Assembly: GCF_003966735.1 (NCBI RefSeq)
Contig: NZ_AP017378.1
Coordinates: 2,004,905-2,068,904 of the forward strand
Direction of reading: 5' to 3'
From: Desulfovibrio ferrophilus
Lineage (GTDB): Bacteria; Desulfobacterota; Desulfovibrionia; Desulfovibrionales; Desulfovibrionaceae
Length of the DNA stretch: 64,000 nucleotides
Within the stretch, counting starts at the first letter, position 1. Every line of letters begins with the position of its first letter. Below are positions 46,448-55,501 of the stretch, piece by piece. The translations under genes and the position numbers were made by a program. Below the pieces are notes generated by a model, which did not search any database, was not told where the DNA came from, and worked only from the letters and a program-made list of their open reading frames with translations.

Positions 46448-47596
46448 ATGGATATCACCTGTCCCAATTGTCAGTTTTCACGTCAGGTTCCGGACGACAA
46501 GATCCCCGGGCGCTCCGTCAATGCCACCTGTCCGCAGTGTGGCAACAAATTCCGTTTCCGCACCCCTGACGAACAGGCCGAGCCATCGGCTTCGGTCCCG
46601 GTCCCAGAGCAGCAGGAGTCCCCATCGGTGGAAGCTCTCCCGACTGAAGAGGCCGTTCAGGCACAGCCAAGCCCTGCCCCCGAAGGCATCGCAACGTCCA
46701 AAGCTTCTCCCCTCCAGGAAAATAACGAGGTGGTGCACGCAGCAGGACATCCCGTTGAGCCACAAGCCTCCGAGGACTCACCGGAACAGCGGCCCGACAC
46801 GGAAACAGCCCCTCCCACCAAGCAGCAGGACAAGACATCTGGCGACACCGGCGGCCCCAGCGACATCTGGCAAAAGCTGGACGATCTGGGCAAGACTCAC
46901 CCCGGTCGTACCCCTGAAAACGGCAGCTACCGCATCCAGGGAGCACCCGAGGAGTCCGAGACCGTACCCGTGCCCTTCGAGGACTTAGAACGCTTCGGGT
47001 TCTTTGGCGGCCTGTGGGAAACCGTCCGCCGCACCCTGTTCAATCCCGGGCTGTTCTTCGAGGCCATGCCCCTGAACACGAGCCTGGCCAGACCGCTGGT
47101 CTTCTATGTTCTGCTGGGCGAACTGGCCTACATGTTCATGGCCATCTGGGAATCGGCAGGGCTGGACCCCTTCGCCTATTTCGCGGGCCCGGGCCAGGAA
47201 GCGGCTGCAGCCAGTGATGCGGGGTTCTATGCAGCCCTGAGCGGACATTTCCTGATGATGTTCATCATGCCCATGTTCCTGTTCGCCGCCATCTACGTCA
47301 ATGCGGGTATCGTGCACCTGCTGTTGAAAATATTCCGTGCCGGAGATTCCGGTTTCCGGGCAACCTTCCGGGTCTGCTGCTATGCCAATGCCACAGGCCT
47401 GCTCTATGCCGTGCCCTTTGTCGGCATTCCCCTGAGTTTTCTGTGGCAAATCACGGTCATTGTGGCCGGCCTGAAAGCTGTCCACAGGACCTCATACTTT
47501 TCGGTGCTGCTGGCCTATTCGCCGATCATCCTGCTTGGCCTGCTGGCCTTTGCCGCACCGTTCATCAGCCCGGCGGATATGCCGCCAAGCATGTAG
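46448..47596 (+). CDS. MJ0042-type zinc-ribbon protein with C-terminal Yip1-like membrane domain
   Basis: 382 residues. The N-terminal zinc ribbon (CPNC at 5-8, CPQC at 28-31) is of the MJ0042 type common in deltaproteobacteria. About 140 residues of Pro/Glu/Ser-rich linker follow. The last 180 residues have four or five hydrophobic helices in a Yip1-family pattern (ETVRRTLFNPGLFFEAMPLN, FRVCCYANATGLLYAVPFVG). The function is unknown. The next small gene follows after 13 bases. Confidence 0.82.
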   Translation: MDITCPNCQFSRQVPDDKIPGRSVNATCPQCGNKFRFRTPDEQAEPSASVPVPEQQESPSVEALPTEEAVQAQPSPAPEGIATSKASPLQENNEVVHAAGHPVEPQASEDSPEQRPDTETAPPTKQQDKTSGDTGGPSDIWQKLDDLGKTHPGRTPENGSYRIQGAPEESETVPVPFEDLERFGFFGGLWETVRRTLFNPGLFFEAMPLNTSLARPLVFYVLLGELAYMFMAIWESAGLDPFAYFAGPGQEAAAASDAGFYAALSGHFLMMFIMPMFLFAAIYVNAGIVHLLLKIFRAGDSGFRATFRVCCYANATGLLYAVPFVGIPLSFLWQITVIVAGLKAVHRTSYFSVLLAYSPIILLGLLAFAAPFISPADMPPSM

Positions 47597-47609
47597 AAGG
47601 GTTGCGATC

Positions 47610-47945
47610 GTGATCAAACGCCTTCTTAAATACTGGCGCCGCTGGCGAGATGCCAGGCGCCTGGAACGTCAAATCGCCCCCAAGGTTTTTGTCGAGCTCT
47701 CGGCCGAACTCAAGGACCTGGCCAGAACTGCGTCAAAAGTCCGGCACGATGAACCGGAATTCCAAACCCGCGTGACCCGCATCCAAAAGGAAATGAAACA
47801 ACTTGGAGAACTGGCGGGCAAGCCGGAATTCAGGCGATTGACCACCGCAAAACGGCTGGAACTGCGCAAGAGCCTGCTTCTGTCCAAAGCCCAATTGCTG
47901 GAAAGCATGCACAACGCCGAACCACCCACCGACACTCTACAATAA
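47610..47945 (+). CDS. Small basic helical protein of unknown function
   Basis: 111 residues taking the GTG at 47610 (AAGGG upstream); the frame is open farther back into the preceding gene. It begins with a very basic amphipathic segment (IKRLLKYWRRWRDARRLERQ) and continues as charged helix (QTRVTRIQKEMKQLGELAGK). No family recognised. Co-transcribed with the zinc-ribbon gene. Confidence 0.6.
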   Translation: MIKRLLKYWRRWRDARRLERQIAPKVFVELSAELKDLARTASKVRHDEPEFQTRVTRIQKEMKQLGELAGKPEFRRLTTAKRLELRKSLLLSKAQLLESMHNAEPPTDTLQ

Positions 47946-48055
47946 TCCGCATCCGATGCGGTATGCATCTTGCTATGTCCCGTTCACCGGGGTGAATTCC
48001 CGGAAGGCGACGCATGTCGTCAAGGTTCAACAGCAACCACTGCGAGGACATCATC

Positions 48056-48745
48056 ATGACCGTTCGCCATTTGGGCGCCTTGCTCATGGCCTGCCTAACG
48101 GCCCTTTCCCTTGCCGCGTGCAATGCCAACGTGGGAGCCGGTGTCACAGCCGACTTTTCCAGTACCCCCACGCTGTATATCGATCAGTACGTGGAACGCC
48201 CCTGGCTGCCTGAGATCTACATCCAGCCCCGGACCGCGCCTCTGGAACCCCTGACTGCGGTATTGGTCCCGTTGCGCATGCGCACGCACTACTCCAATGC
48301 CAAGGGCTTATCCGAGGAACTGACCCGCGTTGTCTGGAACTCCTGGCTCAAGCAGAGAGTCTTCCCCGGCTTGGTCATGCTTGAAGGCGAAAAATGGCGT
48401 GGCCCCCAGGGCATCATGACCATGCCTTCCGCCGGAGGAGCCGACCTGGTCATCGGCGGCGAGGTCACTCATCTCATGTTCGGAGGCTCCGCCGGAAATA
48501 CCGAACTGGCCATACGCCTGGAGATCTACGACGCCGCCACGGGTGATCTGCTGTGGTCCATGGCCCATGCAGGCAGCATGACCGCCGGGCTGACTCAGGA
48601 TTATGTTTTCTTCTACAAGAAAAACCGCCTGCCTTCCTCACCCATGCTTGCGGTGGCCCAAGCCCTGGCCAACGACATTGGCGACCCGCTGCGCAACTGG
48701 AATTACGGCCAGCCCAAAGAGGAAGAAGAGTCGTCCATGGAATGA
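48056..48745 (+). CDS. Predicted lipoprotein
   Basis: 229 residues from the ATG at 48056 with GAGGA upstream; an in-frame ATG 14 codons earlier is less likely because it would spoil the signal peptide. The signal ends with lipobox LSLAAC. The body (LEPLTAVLVPLRMRTHYSNAKGLSEELTRVVWNSWLKQRVFPGLVML, then DLVIGGEVTHLMFGGSAGNTELAIRLEIYDAATGDLLWSM) resembles outer-membrane lipoproteins that carry a group of beta-strands such as FlgO or TolB-N-like proteins; I cannot name the family. Asp at +2 is absent (Asn), so outer-membrane location is plausible. Confidence 0.72.
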   Translation: MTVRHLGALLMACLTALSLAACNANVGAGVTADFSSTPTLYIDQYVERPWLPEIYIQPRTAPLEPLTAVLVPLRMRTHYSNAKGLSEELTRVVWNSWLKQRVFPGLVMLEGEKWRGPQGIMTMPSAGGADLVIGGEVTHLMFGGSAGNTELAIRLEIYDAATGDLLWSMAHAGSMTAGLTQDYVFFYKKNRLPSSPMLAVAQALANDIGDPLRNWNYGQPKEEEESSME

Positions 48746-48840
48746 CCTCTGGCGAAACCACTATTCATCGTATACCCTCAGGCGGCAACGATTTGACCCC
48801 GGTCAAAGCGTCACCGCCTGTTTTCATATACGGAGAGTTC

Positions 48841-49503
48841 ATGAAACCCAAACGACACACGGTGGAACTGGCCGGAGACGGCTTCCACATCACGGCATGC
48901 TTTGGTGCCGACGCCTGTGAGCATAGGGCACTGAACGCACCAGAACTCCCCCAGCGCATCTTTGACGCACTGACAGAACTCGGCGTGGGCGAAACTCTTC
49001 GCCAACGAATCGGGTCCACTCTCAAGGCCCACAACATCATCAAAATATCCATCTCCTATTGCCCCAATGCCTGCGCACGCTCGCAGATTGCGGATGTGGG
49101 GTTGATCGGTGCTGCGGCTCCAAACTTCAATCCCGAATGTTGCATTGCCTGCGGAGCCTGTTCCGATGTCTGCCGCGAAGGCGCAATCCGCCTGGATGAA
49201 GCCGGAATCCTGACCAGCATCGACCGCGAAAAATGCGCCAATTGCGGAGCCTGCACAAAGGTCTGCCTGAATGGGTGCATCGTCGATGCAAGTACGGGGT
49301 TCAGGCTGATGCTGGGCGGTAAACTTGGGCGTCACCCACGCTTTGCCGAAGAACTGACCGGTTTGCGCCAGCCCGACGATATCCCGGTGCTCGTCGCCCG
49401 CTGCATCAAAAACTATCTGAAGCTGGCCCAAGGCCATGAGCGCATGGGAGACGTGGTCAACCGCGTCGGGGCAGCAGCCTTGAGTCGACCGGATAGCGAA
49501 TAA
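48841..49503 (+). CDS. Siroheme/[4Fe-4S] reductase-like protein with 2[4Fe-4S] ferredoxin domain
   Basis: 220 residues from the ATG at 48841 (GGAGA upstream). ACFGADACEH gives a Cx5C and SYCPNACARSQIADVGLIG a Cx3C: the four Cys that bind the [4Fe-4S]-siroheme centre in sulfite/nitrite reductases. A ferredoxin with two CxxCxxCxxxC sets (CCIACGACSDVC, CANCGACTKVC) follows. Single-subunit assimilatory-type sulfite reductases of about this size are known in Desulfovibrio, and AsrC has a similar ferredoxin. Sulfite or nitrite is the likely substrate but cannot be chosen. The next gene begins within its stop codon. Confidence 0.82.
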   Translation: MKPKRHTVELAGDGFHITACFGADACEHRALNAPELPQRIFDALTELGVGETLRQRIGSTLKAHNIIKISISYCPNACARSQIADVGLIGAAAPNFNPECCIACGACSDVCREGAIRLDEAGILTSIDREKCANCGACTKVCLNGCIVDASTGFRLMLGGKLGRHPRFAEELTGLRQPDDIPVLVARCIKNYLKLAQGHERMGDVVNRVGAAALSRPDSE

Positions 49504-50825
49504 TGCCCGTGCTGCTCACTTACCTTCCCGCCATCCTGTCCATGTGGCTGCTGGGGGCGCACGCCCTGAGAGGCGGACAGCCCGGACTGATGCTGGCCTG
49601 GGCACTCATGCCTGCACTTTTCCTGCTGCACCGAAGCTGGTCACACAGGATAGGCCAGATAGCCCTGGCAGCCGGGGTCATCCTCTGGGCCAATACAGGC
49701 AGCTCTCTGATCCAGATACGCATCGCCCTAGACCAGCCATGGACTCGATTAGCGTTGATCTTGAGTGGGCTTATCCTGCTGGCGGTGCTGGGCATCATCC
49801 TCTTGGAATCACAGCGCGTCGCCACGCGCACCCAATCCGATACCGGGCCGCAATGGGCTCCGGCCTGGGCCTTTGCCCTGTGTGCCGGACTGCTCTCGAC
49901 CACCCAGGCAAAAGTCTCCTTTCCCATCCTCCTGCCCGACCGATTCCTGCCCGGCAGCGGCTGGCTGCTGATCCTTGGCCTGTCCATCTACGCCGCAGAA
50001 CTGACCCGCTCATTCCTGATGCCGGGGTTGAAGCCCCGCCAGTGGAGCACTAAGCGCATCCGATTATGGGGGCTGTTTTCTGCCGTATTTTTCGTTCAAC
50101 TCATCCTGGGGCTGGCAGGCGCCGAGCGCATGCTGATGACCGGACAATTGCATCTGCCCATCCCCGCACTGATCATGGCTGGGCCGCTCTACCGGGGCGA
50201 AGGCTTCTTCATGCTGATCCTGTTTCTATCCACCGTGGCCCTTGTGGGTCCGGCCTGGTGCAGTTGGCTCTGTTACATTGGTGCCTGGGACGGTTTGAGC
50301 AGCCGCACCCGCAAAACCCCGGCTCCTCTCCCGCGCTGGCGACAGCCGGTACGCCTGGGATTGTTCGTCCTTGTGGCGGGTACAGCCTGGGGGTTACGGC
50401 ACTGGGGCGCGCCCATCTCCGTGGCTCTGGCCCTGGCCGCAGGCTTCGGATTGGGCGGCGTCGCCATCATGCTGACCTTGTCCCGCCGCAAGGGGGTCAT
50501 GGTCCATTGCACAACCTTTTGCCCCATCGGGCTGCTCGCAAACATCCTGGGCAAACTCAATCCATTCCGGGTGCGCATCACCGAAGGCTGTACGGGCTGC
50601 GGCGTCTGTGCGGCTGTCTGCCGTTACGATGCCCTGGATGAAGAACGCATCGCATTGGGCAAACCCCACCTGTCCTGCACCCTGTGTGGCGACTGTGTCG
50701 GCTCCTGCCCACACACGGCCATGCACTATGTCTTTCCCGGCCTGAGCAACGCCAATGCCCGCGCTCTGTTCGTGACCATGGCAGTGGCTGCCCACGCCGT
50801 CTTTCTGGGCGTGGCACGCCTCTGA
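49503..50825 (+). CDS. NapH/CcoG-like membrane protein with C-terminal ferredoxin clusters
   Basis: 440 residues with about nine to ten membrane helices. Cys motifs at the membrane face (WCSWLCYIGAW and CTTFCPIGLLANI) are typical of the NapH/RdxA/NosR polyferredoxin family, and two [4Fe-4S] motifs follow (GCTGCGVCAAVCRYDAL and CTLCGDCVGSCPHTAM). Family members move electrons from quinol across or to the membrane surface. The start overlaps the reductase stop by one base, so it is the obvious electron donor to the siroheme protein. Confidence 0.85.
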   Translation: MPVLLTYLPAILSMWLLGAHALRGGQPGLMLAWALMPALFLLHRSWSHRIGQIALAAGVILWANTGSSLIQIRIALDQPWTRLALILSGLILLAVLGIILLESQRVATRTQSDTGPQWAPAWAFALCAGLLSTTQAKVSFPILLPDRFLPGSGWLLILGLSIYAAELTRSFLMPGLKPRQWSTKRIRLWGLFSAVFFVQLILGLAGAERMLMTGQLHLPIPALIMAGPLYRGEGFFMLILFLSTVALVGPAWCSWLCYIGAWDGLSSRTRKTPAPLPRWRQPVRLGLFVLVAGTAWGLRHWGAPISVALALAAGFGLGGVAIMLTLSRRKGVMVHCTTFCPIGLLANILGKLNPFRVRITEGCTGCGVCAAVCRYDALDEERIALGKPHLSCTLCGDCVGSCPHTAMHYVFPGLSNANARALFVTMAVAAHAVFLGVARL

Positions 50826-50939
50826 CAGGAAGCCACACCGTCTGTCCTTTTATCCGGGATTCGCGTATGATTTTCTCCCCATGCCTATCGCCCACTCTCC
50901 GTGAGCAGCCCTGAACATCATGACCACAAGGAGACACTG

Positions 50940-53801
50940 GTGCCCGCATTCCGCTCGCTGAATATTTCCACCAAACTGCTGCTCAGTGCCTTGGCCTTTG
51001 TTCTGCCCGTGGCCATGCTCTCCGTTTTCATGGATCTTTCCTTTCGCTACGATATCCGCATTGCCGAAACAGAACTGGCTGGAATTACGCATCTTCGCTC
51101 TTCAGCCCCCCTGATGCGACTGTCCGCCGAACACCAATACATGCGCACCGTAGCCGACCATGGCAGCCTGGATGCACAGGCCAGACTCAGCGCCATTGAG
51201 GCCGACATCGACACCCTTCTGGACGCAATCGATGCCCGACATATCGAATTCGTCAAGGCCATCGACAATGCGCCTGAAGGAGTTGCCAGCGTATTTCAGG
51301 ACAAGCTCACTCCCGCAGACCTTCGCCGCAGCTGGGCCAAGGCAAAAGACGGAGATGCCGGAGCCTCCGAACGCTTCCAAAACACCATCCGTCAATTCTT
51401 CAGAGGTGTGGCCGACTGTTCGCAACTGGCTGTGGACCCGGCTCTGGACAGTGCCTATCTGGTCGATGCCATCGTCTTTGCCGTTCCCGAATCTTTGGCC
51501 CACCAGCACGAGACCAAGCAGACCGTCTTCAAGCACCTGATGGGCGAAAAGACTATGGACTCATCCCTTCAGGCCACCATTGATACACATATTGTGCGCC
51601 ACGAGAACGACATGCAGTTCATCCTGGGAGGGGGGCAAAGCGCCCTGATGATGGACGACTATTTCTATGGACGCAGCCCGGGGCTTCAGACCAGATTCAA
51701 AGCCATATTGGACCAATACCACGGCAACACGACCGAGCTCATCAGACTGCTGCGGGATTTTCATTCCAACGGATCCATGTCACCGGGCTTCGATGCGGTC
51801 TGCGACGCAGCTTTAAGCGACCTTGATGAACTGTTCACCATCGGTCTGGACGAACTTCAGGCACTGATCGAGAAACGCCTGACCAGCTACAGGACTTGGC
51901 GCGCCATGGGCTATGGATTCAGCGCCCTGGCCCTGCTCCTGGCCGCCATCCTGCTCCTGCGGACCTACCTGAGCGTCACCGGTTCCATCAACAAAGTCCG
52001 CCGCTACTCAGCCGATGTCCGCGCTGGCGACTACAATGCCGAAGTCGAAGGTTATCTGGGTGGCGAAATGCAGGAACTGGCCGATGGCATCAGTCAGATG
52101 GTCAACGAACTCAAGCACAAGCTTGGCTATCTGGACGGCATCTTGAACGGACTCACCGTGCCTTGTCTGGTGGTGGACACCGAGGAACGCCTGACCTTCA
52201 TCAATCAGCACTATCTGGACCTGTACGAACGCGAGGGAACCCCCGATGATTACCTCGGGCTGACTGTGGGCGAATTCTACTATGGAGACTCGGAGCGCAA
52301 CACACTGACAGGCCGCGCCCTGCGTGAAAACCGCACCTTCCGCATCGACGAAGTCGAGGGTGAAACCAACAAGGGCAATCCGTTATTCGTTCGCTATGAT
52401 GTGGCCCCCATCCACGATCTGGACGGTAATCTGACGGGGGCATTTTCAGTAATTACCGATCTAACCAGGCTCAAGCAGCAGCAAAGCCAGATTCTGTTCG
52501 ACGCCACTCACGACAAGCTCACGGGCCTGCCCAATCGAGTCCTGTTCGCCGATCGCATTCGCCGCACGGCGACGCACGCAGCCAAGACCGAAGACCACGG
52601 CTATGCCGTCCTGCTGCTGGACGTAGATAATTTCAAGCACGTCAACGACAGCCTTGGCCATGGATTCGGTGACCTGCTGATCACAAACATCGCTGGAAGA
52701 CTGAATACCCTGATCCGCTCCTGCGACGTCCTGGCACGCCTGGGGGGCGACGAGTTCGCCCTGTTGCTGGACCCGGTATCCGGCCCGGATGAAGCCCTGG
52801 AACTCGCCGGGCGCGTTCACAGCAAATTTGCAGCCCCGTTCATCATCAACGGGCACGAGATTTTCGCCACCACGGGCATCGGCATCGTGGTCGATACGGA
52901 TGACACCCGCTCACCCGATGACATCCTGCGTGATGCGGACACGGCCATGTATCGGGCCAAGGACAAAGGCACAGGACGCTCACAACTGTTCGACCAGAGC
53001 ATGCACGACGCCGCCCGGGAACATCTGGAACTGGAAACGGACATGAAGCGCGGCGTTGAGCGCGACGAGTTTGTGCCCTATTATCAGCCCATCATCGACC
53101 TCAAAAGCGGCCAAATCAGCGGTTTCGAAGCACTGGTGCGCTGGAACCATCCCACCAAGGGCCTGGTCCCACCCGGACGATTCATCCCCCTGGCCGAGCA
53201 AAATGGGCAGGTCGTCCCCATGGGCAAGCGCATGCTGGAACAGGCCCTGACGCAGGCAACGGTCTGGCAACGCGAGATCCCCGGCTACGAGAAACTGACC
53301 ATGAGCGTCAATCTCGCCGTCCCGCAGTTGATGCGCCCCGACATGCCCCAGGTGGTCGCCAAGATCTTGGCCGACACGGGGATGTCCCCGGCACAGGTCA
53401 AACTGGAAATCACCGAAAGCGGACTGATGGGCAACGCACAGCAGGCTCTGGAGGCTCAGCGAAAGCTCAAGGCCCTGGGTGTCTCCCTATCCATCGATGA
53501 TTTCGGCACCGGCTATTCGTCGCTCTCCTACCTCTCCCGCTTCCCTTTCGACTTTTTGAAGGTGGACCAGTCCTTCGTCTTTGTGATGCAGGACAATGAA
53601 GAGAACATGGAGATTGTGCGGTCCATCGTTTCTCTGGCACACAGCCTGGGCAAGAAGATCATTGCCGAAGGCGTGGAAACCCCCGAGCAACTTGCCCTTC
53701 TGCGAAATCTCGGCTGCGAGTACGGCCAAGGTTACCTATTCGCCAAACCCCTGCCCACCGAAAAAGCTCGAAGCTTGCTGGAGAAAAATCCCACTTGGTA
53801 G
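50940..53801 (+). CDS. Membrane PAS-GGDEF-EAL protein, likely bifunctional c-di-GMP enzyme
   Basis: 953 residues, taking the GTG at 50940 because AAGGAG lies just before it; a GTG 13 codons earlier has no ribosome site. The order is membrane helix (about 12-32), helical periplasmic domain (about 35-330), second helix (about 337-350), HAMP, PAS (about 397-510), GGDEF with intact RLGGDEF near 600, and EAL with FEALVRWNHP near 729, KLEITESGL, IDDFGTGYSS, KVDQSFV and IAEGVETPEQ. Both active sites look intact. The PAS domain is almost the same type as in the two chemoreceptors at 18299 and 20840. Confidence 0.92.
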   Translation: MPAFRSLNISTKLLLSALAFVLPVAMLSVFMDLSFRYDIRIAETELAGITHLRSSAPLMRLSAEHQYMRTVADHGSLDAQARLSAIEADIDTLLDAIDARHIEFVKAIDNAPEGVASVFQDKLTPADLRRSWAKAKDGDAGASERFQNTIRQFFRGVADCSQLAVDPALDSAYLVDAIVFAVPESLAHQHETKQTVFKHLMGEKTMDSSLQATIDTHIVRHENDMQFILGGGQSALMMDDYFYGRSPGLQTRFKAILDQYHGNTTELIRLLRDFHSNGSMSPGFDAVCDAALSDLDELFTIGLDELQALIEKRLTSYRTWRAMGYGFSALALLLAAILLLRTYLSVTGSINKVRRYSADVRAGDYNAEVEGYLGGEMQELADGISQMVNELKHKLGYLDGILNGLTVPCLVVDTEERLTFINQHYLDLYEREGTPDDYLGLTVGEFYYGDSERNTLTGRALRENRTFRIDEVEGETNKGNPLFVRYDVAPIHDLDGNLTGAFSVITDLTRLKQQQSQILFDATHDKLTGLPNRVLFADRIRRTATHAAKTEDHGYAVLLLDVDNFKHVNDSLGHGFGDLLITNIAGRLNTLIRSCDVLARLGGDEFALLLDPVSGPDEALELAGRVHSKFAAPFIINGHEIFATTGIGIVVDTDDTRSPDDILRDADTAMYRAKDKGTGRSQLFDQSMHDAAREHLELETDMKRGVERDEFVPYYQPIIDLKSGQISGFEALVRWNHPTKGLVPPGRFIPLAEQNGQVVPMGKRMLEQALTQATVWQREIPGYEKLTMSVNLAVPQLMRPDMPQVVAKILADTGMSPAQVKLEITESGLMGNAQQALEAQRKLKALGVSLSIDDFGTGYSSLSYLSRFPFDFLKVDQSFVFVMQDNEENMEIVRSIVSLAHSLGKKIIAEGVETPEQLALLRNLGCEYGQGYLFAKPLPTEKARSLLEKNPTW

Positions 53802-53854
53802 GTAGGGAATAGTGACAACGGGCCCGTCGTGATTATCTTTTTTTGTTACGGGAA

Positions 53855-53886
53855 CCGGCTCTTGCGGCTTTGACTCCGCGAGCCGG
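53855..53886 (+). promoter_or_regulatory. Inverted repeat upstream of the heme operon
   Basis: CCGGCTC/GAGCCGG with inner GCGG/CCGC (a two-base bulge) lies about 100 bases before ahbC, just after a T-rich stretch. There is no T run on the distal side, so it is not a terminator of a plus-strand gene. It could be an operator or an mRNA leader hairpin. Confidence 0.4.
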
Positions 53887-53983
53887 AAGGACTATGGTGC
53901 GGCCTCGTTCCGATACGAGTTCATACTGATTTTACCGGGACCGGGCTTGGCCCGCCCTCGAAACAATACTGGAGGTTCCCAGA

Positions 53984-55165
53984 ATGATTGGCATCTCGAA
54001 ACTGTACTGCGGCGCGGTAGAGGCATCTGACGCTCTGCGGTATGGCCGCGACTCCAAGGAACTGCCCTCCCATCTGCTGCAGTTCTCCAAGGACAAAAAA
54101 CCGGTTGTGGTCTGGAACATGACCCGCCGCTGTAACCTGAAGTGTGTGCACTGTTACGCCCAGGCCGTCGATCCCGATGGTCAGGACGAAATCAGCACCG
54201 AGCAGGCCAAGACCATCATCAAGGATCTCGCTGAGTTCGGCGCTCCCGTGATGCTGTTCTCCGGCGGCGAGCCTCTGGTGCGCAAGGACCTGCCTGAGTT
54301 GGCCAAATTCGCAACTGCCCAGGGCATGCGTGCGGTCATCTCCACCAACGGCACTCTGATCACCAAGGAAAAGGCTCGCGAACTCAAGGAAATCGGCCTG
54401 TCCTACGTCGGCATCTCCATGGATGGCGGCGAGGAAATCCACGACAAGTTCCGTGGAGTTCCCGGTTCCTACAAGAAAGCCATTCAGGGTATTGAAAACT
54501 GCAAGGCTGAAGGCCTCAAGGTCGGCCTGCGATTCACCCTGAACAAGCGCAACCAGGGCGAAGTCCCCAAGCTCTTCGAGCTGCTGGAAGACCTGGAAGT
54601 GCCGCGCATCTGTTTCTACCACCTTGTCTATTCGGGCCGTGGCTCCGAACTGATCAAGGAAGACCTGTCCCACCAGGAGACCCGCGATGTGCTGGACCTG
54701 ATCATGGACAGAACCAAGGCATTGTTCGACAAGGGCAAGGAAAAGGAAGTCCTGACCGTGGACAACCACGCCGACGGCCCTTACGTCTACCTGCGCATGC
54801 TGCGCGAAGACCCCGAGCGCGCCAAGGAAGTGATGAAGCTGTTGTCCTTCAACGAAGGCAACAACTCCGGCCGTGGCATCGGTTGCATCTCCTGGGACGG
54901 TCAGGTTCACGCCGACCAGTTCTGGCGCAACCACACCTTCGGCAACGTTCTGGAACGCCCGTTCTCCGAGATTTGGATGGACGAGAAAATCGAACTCCTG
55001 CATAAGCTCAAAGACAAGAAGAGCCATGTGGGCGGCAGGTGTGCGACATGCAAGTACCTGGAGATTTGCGGCGGTAACTTCAGGGCACGAGCAGAGGCTT
55101 TTTACGGCGACGAATGGGCGCAGGATCCCGCATGCTATTTAACAGACGAAGAGATCAAGCGCTAA
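53984..55165 (+). CDS. ahbC: Radical SAM 12,18-didecarboxysiroheme deacetylase AhbC
   Basis: 393 residues, GGAGG before the ATG. The radical SAM cluster motif CNLKCVHC is at 50-57, followed by FSGGEPLVR and STNGTLIT. The C-terminal SPASM-like part has further Cys (GRCATCKYLEICGGN) for an auxiliary cluster. The opening MIGISKLYCGAVEASDALRY is typical of AhbC. It converts 12,18-didecarboxysiroheme to Fe-coproporphyrin III in the siroheme route to heme used by sulfate reducers and archaea. First gene of the heme operon. Confidence 0.93.
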   Translation: MIGISKLYCGAVEASDALRYGRDSKELPSHLLQFSKDKKPVVVWNMTRRCNLKCVHCYAQAVDPDGQDEISTEQAKTIIKDLAEFGAPVMLFSGGEPLVRKDLPELAKFATAQGMRAVISTNGTLITKEKARELKEIGLSYVGISMDGGEEIHDKFRGVPGSYKKAIQGIENCKAEGLKVGLRFTLNKRNQGEVPKLFELLEDLEVPRICFYHLVYSGRGSELIKEDLSHQETRDVLDLIMDRTKALFDKGKEKEVLTVDNHADGPYVYLRMLREDPERAKEVMKLLSFNEGNNSGRGIGCISWDGQVHADQFWRNHTFGNVLERPFSEIWMDEKIELLHKLKDKKSHVGGRCATCKYLEICGGNFRARAEAFYGDEWAQDPACYLTDEEIKR

Positions 55166-55386
55166 AGATAGGCACCTATACGCAGACTCGAAAACGCCTG
55201 AAAGCGAGCTTCGAGCTGCTACTGGAAGCAAGCAACCGTAACGACGCCCATACGGGTGAATTCGACACGGGCATCTGCAGGGACTGTGAACCCCTGACTC
55301 CAGAGCGTATTGCTGCTGCCGAGGAGCGCAAAGCCCGAGCCAAGGCCGAGGAATTGGCCACTGGTCAGTGCACTCCACAAAAATAA
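55132..55386 (+). CDS. Possible small gene between ahbC and hemB
   Basis: 84 residues if read from the ATG at 55132; it overlaps the end of ahbC by 34 bases. The downstream part, clear of ahbC, reads IGTYTQTRKRLKASFELLLE, ASNRNDAHTGEFDTGICRDC and a Lys/Ala/Glu-rich helix. Four charged or Cys-bearing features suggest a real soluble protein, but no family is recognised and the ribosome site is poor. It fills an otherwise unexplained gap of 336 bases inside the operon. Confidence 0.45.
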   Translation: MLFNRRRDQALKIGTYTQTRKRLKASFELLLEASNRNDAHTGEFDTGICRDCEPLTPERIAAAEERKARAKAEELATGQCTPQK

Positions 55387-55501
55387 TCAGATCCGCCGGG
55401 GCGCGAAAGCGTCCCGGCGGCATCCTGAACTGCCCGCCAGACGATTCAACCATCCGCAGGCCACGCATACCCCGGGGCCTGAGCAGGAAGGGAGCAACCT
55501 G

